Of a stretch of 25,920 nucleotides of DNA, positions 7,688 to 15,041 are shown one piece after another. The first letter of the stretch is position 1. The number at the start of each line of letters is the position of its first letter. Source of the DNA: CSP1-8 sp049688015 (GTDB lineage: Bacteria; Desulfobacterota; Deferrimicrobia; Deferrimicrobiales; Deferrimicrobiaceae); contig JBAVJZ010000049.1 of the NCBI GenBank assembly GCA_049688015.1, positions 1 to 25,920 on the forward strand. The letters run 5' to 3'. Made by a program: the position numbers and the translations under genes. Below the pieces are notes generated by a model. That model searched no databases, was not told the origin of the DNA, and saw only the letters and a program-made list of their open reading frames with translations.

Positions 7688-8753
7688 CGACGGATTCATC
7701 GTACGGGCATTCGGATACATCGGGCGGTTTCCCTCCTGCCGCCTCCTGGTGGTCGGGGATATCATGCTGGACGAATACGTCTGGGGGGACGTAAAGAGAA
7801 TCTCCCCGGAGGCTCCTGTCCCGGTCGTCGCTGTGATCCGGGACACCCGTACGCTCGGGGGCGCGGCAAACGTAGCACTGAACGTCGCCTCGCTGGGAGC
7901 GGGAGTGGACGTTGCCGGCCTCGTGGGATCCGACCCGGCGGGCCGCGAGATCACGCGCATGCTGCGGACCCGGGGCATCGGCGTAGCGGGACTCGTCGTT
8001 GACCCGGATCGCCCGACGACGGTGAAAACGCGCGTCATCGCCCATCAGCAGCAGGTGGTCCGCGTCGACCGGGAAAAGGAAGAGGCTCCTGCCGACAAAG
8101 CCCGCAATGCGCTCAAAACACGCGTACTCGCGGCGCTCGACAGGGCGGACGGGGTGGTCCTTTCCGACTACCGGAAGGGGGCCCTCTCCCGCGAGCTCGT
8201 GGAGGAGGTGGCCGCCGCGGCGAAGAGGAGGGGAGTGTTCGTTGCGGTCGACCCGAAGCAGACCGATTTCGCCTATTATCGCGGATGCACCGTGATTACC
8301 CCCAACAAGGCAGAGGCCGAGGCGGCGCTCGGAGGCCGGGAGCTCACGGGGGATCTGGAGATCTGGAAGGGGGGAAAAGCGCTCCTGCGGAAGACCGGGG
8401 CGGACGCGATTCTTATGACCCGGGGGGAGGAAGGGATGAGCCTGGTCGAACGCGGCCGCCGGGCATTCTTCCACATACCGGCGCAGGGACGCCAGGTGTT
8501 CGACGTGACCGGCGCCGGGGACACCGTGATCGGCACCCTTGCGACGGGGTTGGGGGCAGGGGCGCCGCTTCGGGATGCCGCCCTCCTTGCGAATGTGGCC
8601 GCGGGGGTCGTCGTGGGCGAGGTAGGAACCGCGCCCATAACCGCGGAAAAGCTTTCCCTGGCCCTGCGGATGCGGGAGAAGGAACGCGAGGCGGCTCACG
8701 AGGAAACGGGAGACGCGACGCGGGTCGGGAGAAGGGAGTCCTCCTCCCGTTGA
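7680..8753 (+). CDS. rfaE1: D-glycero-beta-D-manno-heptose 7-phosphate kinase (RfaE domain I)
   Basis: This PfkB/ribokinase-family enzyme phosphorylates heptose 7-phosphate at C1 in ADP-heptose synthesis. The 357-residue protein has the N-terminal VVGDIMLDEYVWG motif, RTLGGAANVALN at 57-68, and the anion-hole and catalytic motif DVTGAGDT with base Asp281. It ends after the kinase domain; the cytidylyltransferase half found in fused HldE of enterobacteria is absent, so a separate rfaE2/hldC gene is expected elsewhere. ATG 7680 overlaps the Trm112-like gene, and the stop overlaps the next start. The last 25 residues are charged, Arg/Glu-rich and probably disordered. Confidence 0.93.
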   Translation: MNDDGFIVRAFGYIGRFPSCRLLVVGDIMLDEYVWGDVKRISPEAPVPVVAVIRDTRTLGGAANVALNVASLGAGVDVAGLVGSDPAGREITRMLRTRGIGVAGLVVDPDRPTTVKTRVIAHQQQVVRVDREKEEAPADKARNALKTRVLAALDRADGVVLSDYRKGALSRELVEEVAAAAKRRGVFVAVDPKQTDFAYYRGCTVITPNKAEAEAALGGRELTGDLEIWKGGKALLRKTGADAILMTRGEEGMSLVERGRRAFFHIPAQGRQVFDVTGAGDTVIGTLATGLGAGAPLRDAALLANVAAGVVVGEVGTAPITAEKLSLALRMREKEREAAHEETGDATRVGRRESSSR

Positions 8754-9304
8754 GCCAACGGAAAACCCCTCCGCCAGCCAGGTTGATATTCTCGGTGATC
8801 TACCGGGACGACGAGGATTTCGAAAACACCGTCCGGGCGATTCACGGACGGATCGGGAGAATCGAATACGCAAGCGGTCCGTTTCCCTTCGACCGGTCCG
8901 ATTACTACGAAAGGGAGATGGGGGCGCCGCTGTTCCGCCGGTTTCTCCTGGCGGCCGATAACGTGGCACGAGAGGGCCTGGTGCAGGCGAAACTTGCCGC
9001 AGAGTCGATCGAGTCGGAATTCTCGGTCGACGGGAAGCGGAACGTGAACATCGACCCGGGGCTGCTCACCGACGAGAACGTCGTCCTTGCCACGGGGAAA
9101 AACTACAGCCACCGGATCTACCTGCGGGACGGGGTATTTGCGGACCTGACGCTCGTCTTCGAAAAGGGGGAATACCGGCCGTTGCCGTGGACGTACCCCG
9201 ACTTCGCGTCGCCAGAGATCCGCACCTTCCTTTCGATGCTGCGCACGCTTTGCCGGGCAGGGGAAAAACGGCGGCAGAAAGGGGAATCCTGCGGATGTGG
9301 ATGA
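8750..9304 (+). CDS. DUF4416 family protein
   Basis: Conserved protein of unknown function, 184 residues. TTG 8750 is chosen because the family starts just before a PPPARLIFSVIYRDD-like strand; the TTG overlaps the rfaE1 stop (TTGA) and GGGAG lies upstream at about 8733-8737. A GTG at 8797 would cut into the first strand. Recognisable family segments are the FPFDRSDYYEREMG motif, NIDPGLLTDENVVLATGKNYSHRIYL and the LPWTYPDFAS ending. DUF4416 genes are found mainly in deltaproteobacteria and some related phyla, so this is a useful taxonomic marker. It has no signal peptide or membrane segment and should be cytoplasmic. The last residues are Lys/Arg-rich and end in CGCG. Confidence 0.85.
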   Translation: MSQRKTPPPARLIFSVIYRDDEDFENTVRAIHGRIGRIEYASGPFPFDRSDYYEREMGAPLFRRFLLAADNVAREGLVQAKLAAESIESEFSVDGKRNVNIDPGLLTDENVVLATGKNYSHRIYLRDGVFADLTLVFEKGEYRPLPWTYPDFASPEIRTFLSMLRTLCRAGEKRRQKGESCGCG

Positions 9305-10179
9305 GCATGACCGGGTTCGGAAGGGGAGACCGTCACGGCGAGGACGTGATGGTGACCGCGGAGATCCGGTCCGTCAACCACCGGTTTCTGGACATCCATG
9401 TGAGGTGCCCTGCGAGATACCTGTTGTGGGAACAGCGAATCAGGTCGATGGTCAGGCAGGCCCTCCGGAGGGGCAAAGTGGACGTCTTTCTGAACATCCG
9501 GGAGTGGGGACGGACGGGAAACGCCGTCCGCGTGAATCACGGGCTTCTCTCCTCGTTCCTGGTGGAGGCAAACCGGATACGGGAGGAGTATTCCTTGCCG
9601 ATGGAACTTTCGTTCAGCGATCTGGTCCGGGTTCCCGACATCTTCGTGTTCGGTCCGGAGGGGAGCGACCCGGCGGAGGAGCATTGGGGCCTCGGGGAGG
9701 GTGCGGTACGGGATGCCCTGTCGATGCTCGTCTCGTCGAGGCGGGAGGAGGGCGGGCGGCTCCGCGACGTGATCATGCAGGCGGTGCTGAAGATGCAGGC
9801 ACTGTCGGCGGAGATTTCCGGCCTTTCCGCCGAGAACAAGGAACTCGTCCAGGCCCGGTTCCGTGAACGGATAGAGGCTCTTTCCGGCGAGGCAGGGGTC
9901 GACCCTGCGCGCGTGCAGCAGGAGGCGGCATTCCTGATCGACCGGCTGGACATCACCGAGGAATGCGACCGGCTGTCCTCCCACCTGTCGGGCATGGAGG
10001 GGCTGATGGCGACCGCGGGAGAGGCAGTAGGGAAGCGGTTCGATTTTCTCGTCCAGGAAGCGTTCCGGGAACTGAACACGGCGTCGTCCAAGTCGGCGCA
10101 CGCGGGGATATCGGAGAGGGTAGTCGCCGGGAAGACGGAGCTGGAAAAGATCCGGGAACAGATCCAGAACGTGGAGTGA
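9295..10179 (+). CDS. yicC: YicC family endoribonuclease-like protein
   Basis: YicC proteins are cytoplasmic and have been described as endoribonucleases. The 294-residue product starts MWMSMTGFGRG; nearly all family members begin with SMTGFGR, so ATG 9295 or 9301 must be right. AGGGG about 10 bases upstream favours 9295, giving a 10-bp overlap with the DUF4416 gene. Family signatures are EIRSVNHRFLDIHVRCP near the N terminus, LDITEECDRLSSHL and the C-terminal GKRFDFLVQEAFRELNT with KTELEKIREQIQNVE. Three bases separate it from gmk, an order (yicC-gmk-rpoZ-rel) conserved in many proteobacteria. Confidence 0.93.
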   Translation: MWMSMTGFGRGDRHGEDVMVTAEIRSVNHRFLDIHVRCPARYLLWEQRIRSMVRQALRRGKVDVFLNIREWGRTGNAVRVNHGLLSSFLVEANRIREEYSLPMELSFSDLVRVPDIFVFGPEGSDPAEEHWGLGEGAVRDALSMLVSSRREEGGRLRDVIMQAVLKMQALSAEISGLSAENKELVQARFRERIEALSGEAGVDPARVQQEAAFLIDRLDITEECDRLSSHLSGMEGLMATAGEAVGKRFDFLVQEAFRELNTASSKSAHAGISERVVAGKTELEKIREQIQNVE

Positions 10180-10182
10180 TAC

Positions 10183-10815
10183 ATGGAGCAGGGGGACGTC
10201 ATCGTCATTTCGGCACCGTCCGGTTCGGGAAAGACCACCATCTGCCGGATGCTAGCCAAGAGACTCGATAACATGGAGATTTCCATCTCCTATACCACCC
10301 GTCCCCGGAAACGGGGGGAGGTGGACGGCAGCGACTATTATTTCATCAAGACGGAAAAATTTGATAAAATGATAGATTCACGGGAGTTTCTGGAATTCGC
10401 CTCCGTGTATGGACAACGGTACGGGACGTCGCGGGCGGCGGTTCGTTCCATCGTCTCCCGCGGGAAGGATGCCGTCCTGGAGATCGACGTCCAGGGCGGG
10501 AAAAAGGTGAAGAAGGAACTTCCGGAGGCGATCCTGGTCGCCGTCTTCCCACCGGATCGGCGTTCCCTCGAGAACAGGCTGATCGGGAGAGGAAGAGACA
10601 GCATCGAGGAGGTGAGAGCTCGCCTCCAGGCCGCGGACGACGAGGCGCGGGAACTTCTTTCGTACGATTACCTCGTGGTGAACGACGACCTCGAGGAGGC
10701 GGTGAGCAGAGTGGAATGGATCGTGCGGGCGGCCCGCCTCCGGCGGAAGCGGGCGTTCGATCGTTTGGCGAAAATCTTTGACGGAAGCAGAGAGGGAAAA
10801 CCATGGCGCGTGTGA
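10183..10815 (+). CDS. gmk: Guanylate kinase
   Basis: Gmk phosphorylates GMP to GDP with ATP and feeds GTP and (p)ppGpp synthesis. It has 210 residues, the normal length. The P-loop is SAPSGSGKTT with Lys17; the GMP-binding part shows SYTTRPRKRGEVDGSDYYF, and VLEIDVQGGKKVKKELP with RLIGRGRDS covers the rest of the fold. ATG 10183 lies three bases after yicC; the end overlaps rpoZ by 13 bp. A short AT-rich patch at about 10357-10380 (KTEKFDKMIDS) contrasts with the GC-rich surroundings but encodes a normal gmk segment. Its place beside rel is functionally sensible because GDP/GTP are the substrates of Rel. Confidence 0.97.
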   Translation: MEQGDVIVISAPSGSGKTTICRMLAKRLDNMEISISYTTRPRKRGEVDGSDYYFIKTEKFDKMIDSREFLEFASVYGQRYGTSRAAVRSIVSRGKDAVLEIDVQGGKKVKKELPEAILVAVFPPDRRSLENRLIGRGRDSIEEVRARLQAADDEARELLSYDYLVVNDDLEEAVSRVEWIVRAARLRRKRAFDRLAKIFDGSREGKPWRV

Positions 10816-10997
10816 CGGTTGAGGATTGTCTTGAGCAGGTGGATAGCCACTTCGAACTGACCGTTGTGGCGGCGAAGAGGGCCAAGCAGCTCCTGGGCGG
10901 GGTAGGGGCATCGATTGATACGTCCCATCGAAGGGACAAGCCCACCGTGGTGGCGCTCCGCGAGATTGCCCAGGGGACGGTGCGGGTCAAGCGATAA
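10803..10997 (+). CDS. rpoZ: RNA polymerase omega subunit
   Basis: Omega helps assemble RNA polymerase by binding beta' and, in proteobacteria, contributes to a ppGpp binding site. The 64-residue product is short but in the normal range for deltaproteobacteria. It starts MARVTVEDCLEQVDSHFEL and contains VVAAKRAKQLLGG followed by KPTVVALREIAQGTV, the omega signature. AGAGGG lies before ATG 10803, within the end of gmk. The neighbouring rel gene, 14 bp downstream, makes the ppGpp ligand. Confidence 0.97.
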   Translation: MARVTVEDCLEQVDSHFELTVVAAKRAKQLLGGVGASIDTSHRRDKPTVVALREIAQGTVRVKR

Positions 10998-11011
10998 CGC
11001 CGGAGCCCGCG

Positions 11012-13156
11012 ATGCTCCGACTGAACGACATCGTCGACCGGATCCAGGCTTCCCGGCCGACGGCCAACATCGAACTCATCCAGAAGGCCTACGTTTTTAC
11101 GGCGAAGGTTCACCACGGCCAGTTGCGGGAATCGGGAGAACCCTACCTGATTCACCCCCTGAACGTCTCCTACATCCTTGCCGACTGGAACATGGACGAG
11201 GAAACGATCGCTACGGGCCTGCTGCATGACACCGTGGAAGACACGGTTGCCACAATCGAAGAGATCCGGGAGCTGTTCGGGGAACACGTCGCCGAGCTGG
11301 TGGACGGGGTCACCAAGATCAGCCGTGTCGTCATCTCGGACGTTGCCGATCAGAAGGCCGAATCCCTCCGGAAAATGATTCTCGCCATGGGGAAGGATAT
11401 CCGGGTGATCCTCGTCAAGCTCGCGGACCGGATCCACAACGTGCGGACGCTCGATCACCTGTCTATGGACCGGCAGGCCGCCATCGCCCGCGAAACCAAG
11501 GAAATCTACGCTCCGATCGCGAGCCGTCTCGGGATGTCCCGCGTGAAGATGGAGCTCGAGGACAAATGCTTCGCGATCCTCCACCCGGAAGACTATCGGG
11601 AGCTTGTCCGGGCCGCCGACGAAAGGAAGCGCGGCCGCGAGGAACACATACAAAAGGTGATCGCCCTCCTGGAGGAGAAACTCCGCGCGGCCGGGGTCGA
11701 TGCGTCGGTAACGGGCCGGTCCAAGCACATCTCGGGCATTTTCGCCAAGATGGCGAGGCAGGAGATCGACTTCGAGCACGTCTACGACCTCCTCGGGCTT
11801 CGCATAATCGCGAAGACGATCCGGGAGTGCTACGAGGCGCTCGGCATCGTCCACAGTCTGTTCCGCCCCGTCCCGGGGAGATTCAAGGACTACGTTGCGA
11901 TGCCCAAGGCGAACTTCTACCAGTCCCTCCACACCACCGTGTTCGGCCCCAACGCCGAGATGATGGAGATCCAGATCCGAACCGAGGAGATGCACACCCT
12001 GGCAGAGTACGGGGTTGCGGCCCACTGGCGGTACAAGGAAGGGAAGCAGGTCACGGACAAGGGCGACCAGATGTTCGTGTGGCTCCGCCAGATCCTCGAA
12101 CTGCAGCAGGAAATGAAGGACCCGCGGGAGTTTCTCGACACGGTGAAGGTCGAACTCTTTCCCGAGGAAGTGTACGTGTTCACCCCCCGCGGGGACGTGA
12201 AGGAGCTGCCGCGTGGCGCGACGCCCATCGATTTTGCTTACGCGATTCACACCGAGGTCGGTAACCAGTGCGTCGGAGCGAAGGTGAACGGGAGAATGGT
12301 GCCCTTCAGGGTGTCCCTGAAGAACGGAGACGTGGTCGAGATCATCACCAATCCGTCGCACAAACCAAGCCGGGACTGGCTGAAGATCGCCAAGACCAGC
12401 AGGGCGCTCAACAAGATCCGCGCGTTCATCCGGCAGGAGCAACAGGAACACAGCCTGACGGTGGGTCGCCAGATCATGGAGCGCGAGCTGCGAAAGCATT
12501 CCCTCTCCTTCTCGAAGACATTGAAGTCCAAGGAGTTCGCAGAAGTCCTCGAGGAAAACCGCTTCAAGGCAGCCGACGACTACTGCATCGCCCTCGGGTA
12601 CGGGAAGGCCTCCCTGTTCCCGCTGCTGCGACGCCTCGTCCCGCCGGAACAGCTGCAGGAAAAGGGAAAGGAGTCCAGACTCGAAGCCCTCATCAAGCGC
12701 GTCACCACGAGGAAACCGAGCGCGGTCATCGTCAAGGGAGTGGACGACATCTTCATCCGTCTGGCGAACTGCTGTCATCCCGTGCCCGGTGACCCCATCG
12801 TCGGATTCATCACGAGGGGGCGGGGGGTGACCATCCATGCGCGGAACTGCCCGAAGGCCCTGGAGACGGACCCCGCCCGGGCGATCGAGGTGGCGTGGGA
12901 GGAGGGGACAAAAGCCGCCCATCCCGTGAAGCTTAAGGTCATCTGCGCAGACAAGCCCGGGCTGCTCGCCGACATCTCCCGGACCATCACGGCGAGCGAC
13001 GTGGACATACGCCGCGCTGTGGTCATGACCACCCGGGACAAGCGCGCCATCTGCAGCTTCGACGTCTCGGTGAGCGATGCGAAGCACCTGTCCACGCTCA
13101 TCAAATCGATCGAGAAGGTAAAGAACGTCTATTCCGTAGAGCGGGGAAAGGGGTAG
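11012..13156 (+). CDS. rel: Bifunctional (p)ppGpp synthetase/hydrolase Rel
   Basis: Rel makes and degrades the alarmone (p)ppGpp. It has 714 residues in the standard order: HD hydrolase domain (HHGQLRESGEPYLIHPLNV, then HDTVEDT at 72-78 with metal ligands His72 and Asp73), synthetase domain (GRSKHISGIFAKM, RFKDY at 290-294, YQSLHTTVFG, EIQIRT), TGS domain (VYVFTPRGDVKELPRGATPIDFAYA), a conserved-Cys region (NCCHPVPGD) and a C-terminal ACT domain. The intact HDxxED hydrolase motif and the RFKD motif, rather than the EFDD form of monofunctional RelA, indicate an enzyme with both activities. Start ATG 11012 has only a weak GGAG upstream. It is followed by ridA after three bases. Confidence 0.97.
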   Translation: MLRLNDIVDRIQASRPTANIELIQKAYVFTAKVHHGQLRESGEPYLIHPLNVSYILADWNMDEETIATGLLHDTVEDTVATIEEIRELFGEHVAELVDGVTKISRVVISDVADQKAESLRKMILAMGKDIRVILVKLADRIHNVRTLDHLSMDRQAAIARETKEIYAPIASRLGMSRVKMELEDKCFAILHPEDYRELVRAADERKRGREEHIQKVIALLEEKLRAAGVDASVTGRSKHISGIFAKMARQEIDFEHVYDLLGLRIIAKTIRECYEALGIVHSLFRPVPGRFKDYVAMPKANFYQSLHTTVFGPNAEMMEIQIRTEEMHTLAEYGVAAHWRYKEGKQVTDKGDQMFVWLRQILELQQEMKDPREFLDTVKVELFPEEVYVFTPRGDVKELPRGATPIDFAYAIHTEVGNQCVGAKVNGRMVPFRVSLKNGDVVEIITNPSHKPSRDWLKIAKTSRALNKIRAFIRQEQQEHSLTVGRQIMERELRKHSLSFSKTLKSKEFAEVLEENRFKAADDYCIALGYGKASLFPLLRRLVPPEQLQEKGKESRLEALIKRVTTRKPSAVIVKGVDDIFIRLANCCHPVPGDPIVGFITRGRGVTIHARNCPKALETDPARAIEVAWEEGTKAAHPVKLKVICADKPGLLADISRTITASDVDIRRAVVMTTRDKRAICSFDVSVSDAKHLSTLIKSIEKVKNVYSVERGKG

Positions 13157-13159
13157 AAG

Positions 13160-13540
13160 ATGCGGGAAACGGTTCGAACGGACAAGGCCCCGGCGGCCAT
13201 CGGGCCCTATTCCCAGGGCATCCTCTCGGGGGGGTTCCTGTTCTGTTCGGGACAGATTCCGATCGACCCCGCTACGGGGAAGTTGGTCGAAGGAGGGGTA
13301 GAGTTCCAGACGGAACGGGTGCTGTGCAACCTGGCCGCGGTTCTGGAGGCGGGCGGTGCCTCACTGCGTTCAGTCGCCAAGACGACCGTCTATCTCGTCG
13401 ACCTGTCCGATTTTCCGGCGATGAACAAGGTGTACGGAACGTTTTTCCCGGAAAACCCGCCAGCGCGCGCGACCATCCAGGTGGCGATGCTTCCGGCGGG
13501 AGCGCTGGTGGAAATCGACGCGGTCGCGTCAGTCGAATGA
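13160..13540 (+). CDS. ridA: RidA/YjgF family reactive enamine/imine deaminase
   Basis: RidA hydrolyses the reactive 2-aminoacrylate-type enamines released by PLP enzymes; it is a cytoplasmic trimer. The 126-residue product has the full family pattern: APAAIGPYSQG at the N terminus, FCSGQIPIDPATG, VAKTTVYLVDLSDF and NPPARATIQVAMLPAGALVEIDAVA. Arg103 corresponds to the substrate-binding arginine (Arg105 in E. coli). It starts three bases after rel and is the last gene of the long plus-strand run; the stop is one base from the end of the convergent rpmB, so no separate intergenic terminator exists. Confidence 0.96.
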   Translation: MRETVRTDKAPAAIGPYSQGILSGGFLFCSGQIPIDPATGKLVEGGVEFQTERVLCNLAAVLEAGGASLRSVAKTTVYLVDLSDFPAMNKVYGTFFPENPPARATIQVAMLPAGALVEIDAVASVE

Positions 13541-13541
13541 A

Positions 13542-13730
13542 TCAGAGGGCTTTCGATATCCGCCCGGACTTGATGCACTGCGTGCACGCGTGGACGCGAC
13601 GGACGGTACCGTTGGTGACCGTCTTTACCCGCTGCACGTTGGGTTTCCATTTTTTCCGGGACCGGTTGTTGGCGTGGGAAACGCTGTTCCCGAAATTGGG
13701 TCCCTTTCCGCAAATCGAGCACTTGGCCAT
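13542..13730 (-). CDS. rpmB: 50S ribosomal protein L28
   Basis: L28 is a small 50S subunit protein. The 62-residue product begins MAKCSICGKGPNFGNSVSHA and ends with VHACTQCIKSGRISKAL. Cys4, Cys7, Cys49 and Cys52 form two CxxC pairs, so this is the zinc-binding (C+) form. ATG at 13730 has a strong ribosome site, GGAGG, 5 bases upstream; the frame extending to 13886 is not needed. It is a single gene facing ridA on one side and divergent from the YdcF-like gene on the other. The zinc-binding form suggests that zinc-responsive paralogue exchange is possible, though no second copy is visible here. Confidence 0.97.
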   Translation of the reverse strand: MAKCSICGKGPNFGNSVSHANNRSRKKWKPNVQRVKTVTNGTVRRVHACTQCIKSGRISKAL

Positions 13731-13757
13731 GGTATCCTCCGTGATGAAAACCATGGA

Positions 13758-13787
13758 AAAATAACACGGATGCTGGGGCAAAAGCAA
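13758..13787 (-). promoter_or_regulatory. Candidate sigma-70 promoter for rpmB
   Basis: On the minus strand, TTGCTT (13787-13782) is followed after 18 bp by TATTTT (13763-13758). Transcription would start near 13750, about 20 bases before the L28 start codon. The site overlaps the 5' end of the divergent YdcF-like gene. Judged by eye only. Confidence 0.35.
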
Positions 13788-14381
13788 GATCAATTTCGAT
13801 TGGGAGTCCCCCGGAAGAAGAGCAGGGTTCGCCAAGTCGCCACCGTCCTGATCCTCCTCCTGCTCGGCGCAGCGGCGATTCCCCACCTTCTCGCGCGCCG
13901 CGAGGGGCAGTCGACCGGAAAGGAAGCGGACGCCATACTGGTGCTGACCGGCGGGGAGAACCGGATCGCCGAGGGGTTTCGCGCCTGGAAAGAGGGGAAG
14001 GGGAAGGAGCTTTTCATTCTCGGGGCGGGGCGGATGGCTACGCTTTCGAACATCCTTCCCGCGGGAATGGAGATATCTCCCGCCGAGCTTTTACGGATCC
14101 ACATCGAGGGATGGTCGGAGAACACGCTGGAAAACGCCTTCTCGGCCAAATCGGCCGTGGTCTCCCGGGGGTACCGGGAGGTGATTCTCGTTACCTCCGA
14201 CTATCACGTTCCACGGGCCTACCTCGCAATGCGAAAGATCCTGCCCCCCGGCGTTTCGATATCGGTGTCGCCGGTGGTATCGAACTGGAGGCGAAAGGGA
14301 GCGTGGCGCCGGCTGCCGCGCCTCTTCCTCGTGGAGGGGTGGAAATACTGGGGGTATCTCTTTTTCCTGCGCTGGGAATGA
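13770..14381 (+). CDS. YdcF/SanA-like DUF218 membrane-anchored protein
   Basis: DUF218 proteins (YdcF, SanA, ElyC) are membrane-associated and several are linked to envelope integrity; their biochemical activity is not settled. The 203-residue product has one N-terminal membrane segment at about 23-39 (VATVLILLLLGAAAIPHL), preceded by Lys/Arg residues, with the DUF218 domain probably outside the cytoplasm. Domain motifs are AILVLTGGENRIAEGF, SENTLENA at 116-123 and TSDYHVPRA at 142-150. ATG 13770 is the most upstream reasonable start; a TTG at 13800 is an alternative, and neither has a strong ribosome site. It is divergent from rpmB and convergent with purN, three bases away. Confidence 0.85.
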   Translation: MLGQKQDQFRLGVPRKKSRVRQVATVLILLLLGAAAIPHLLARREGQSTGKEADAILVLTGGENRIAEGFRAWKEGKGKELFILGAGRMATLSNILPAGMEISPAELLRIHIEGWSENTLENAFSAKSAVVSRGYREVILVTSDYHVPRAYLAMRKILPPGVSISVSPVVSNWRRKGAWRRLPRLFLVEGWKYWGYLFFLRWE

Positions 14382-14384
14382 CGG

Positions 14385-15041
14385 CTAAGCGTCCGGGTTC
14401 CGGTGAAAAAACTCCGGAATTTTCGGCTCCCCCCGGACCTTGACTTTCCTTCCCTCGAACGCGAGCCTGCCCGAGAAGAACAGGCGGATCGCCATCGGAT
14501 AGATCCGGTGCTCCTGCACGAGAATCCGCGCCGCGAGCGTGTCCTCCGTGTCGTCGTCGTAGACGGGAACGATCGCCTGGACGATGATGGGGCCGGTGTC
14601 GACGCCTTCGTCGAGAAAATGAACGGTGCACCCTGAAAAGCGGACCCCGTAGGAAAGCGCCTGCCCGGGTCCGTGCGTTCCGGGGAAGGAGGGCAGGATC
14701 GCGGGGTGGATGTTCAGGATCCGGTTCGGAAAGGCGCGAATGATCACCGGGGTAAGAATCCGCATGAAGCCTGCCAGGCAGACCAGGTCCGCCCCGCTTC
14801 CCCGGATGACCTCCACGAGTCTCGCATCGAATTCCTCCCGGGTCGCAAACCGTTTGTGGTCCACAACTTCCGTCGGGATGCCGTGCTTCCTCGCCCGGGC
14901 AAGCCCATACGCATCCGCCTTGTTGCTGATGACGATCCCGACCCGGCAGGGGATCTCCCCCTTCTCCGAGGCGTCGATAATCGCCTGCAGGTTGGAACCG
15001 CTTCCCGAAATGAGCACGGCAATCGTTGATCTTTCGCTCAT
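14385..15041 (-). CDS. purN: Phosphoribosylglycinamide formyltransferase (10-formyl-THF dependent)
   Basis: PurN transfers a formyl group to GAR, the third step of purine synthesis. The 218-residue product has VLISGSGSNLQAII at the N terminus for phosphate binding, the catalytic Asn110 and His112 in LNIHPAILPSFPG, and Asp148 in EGVDTGPII, matching the N-H-D triad of E. coli PurN. It starts at ATG 15041 and overlaps the purM stop by 4 bp (ATGA on the minus strand), so purM and purN are one operon. The C terminus (PEFFHRNPDA) overlaps the possible terminator of the opposing gene. Confidence 0.97.
   Translation of the reverse strand: MSERSTIAVLISGSGSNLQAIIDASEKGEIPCRVGIVISNKADAYGLARARKHGIPTEVVDHKRFATREEFDARLVEVIRGSGADLVCLAGFMRILTPVIIRAFPNRILNIHPAILPSFPGTHGPGQALSYGVRFSGCTVHFLDEGVDTGPIIVQAIVPVYDDDTEDTLAARILVQEHRIYPMAIRLFFSGRLAFEGRKVKVRGEPKIPEFFHRNPDA
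14398..14423 (+). terminator. Possible intrinsic terminator of the YdcF-like gene, inside purN
   Basis: TTCCGG (14398-14403) pairs perfectly with CCGGAA (14414-14419) across a 10-base loop, and TTTT follows directly. Two G-U pairs could extend the stem. It lies 17 bases after the plus-strand stop, within the last codons of the convergent purN. The stem is short, so strength is uncertain. Confidence 0.4.

Noticed and set aside
10357..10380. AT-rich patch in gmk as an internal promoter for rpoZ-rel
   Set aside because: No matching -35 at a suitable distance; the bases encode a normal part of guanylate kinase and lie over 400 bp from rpoZ.
10346..13087. A 913-codon open frame on the minus strand opposite gmk, rpoZ and rel
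   Set aside because: It mirrors the codon structure of well-conserved plus-strand genes in GC-rich DNA, where stops are rare on the opposite strand. Its translation shows no recognisable domain.
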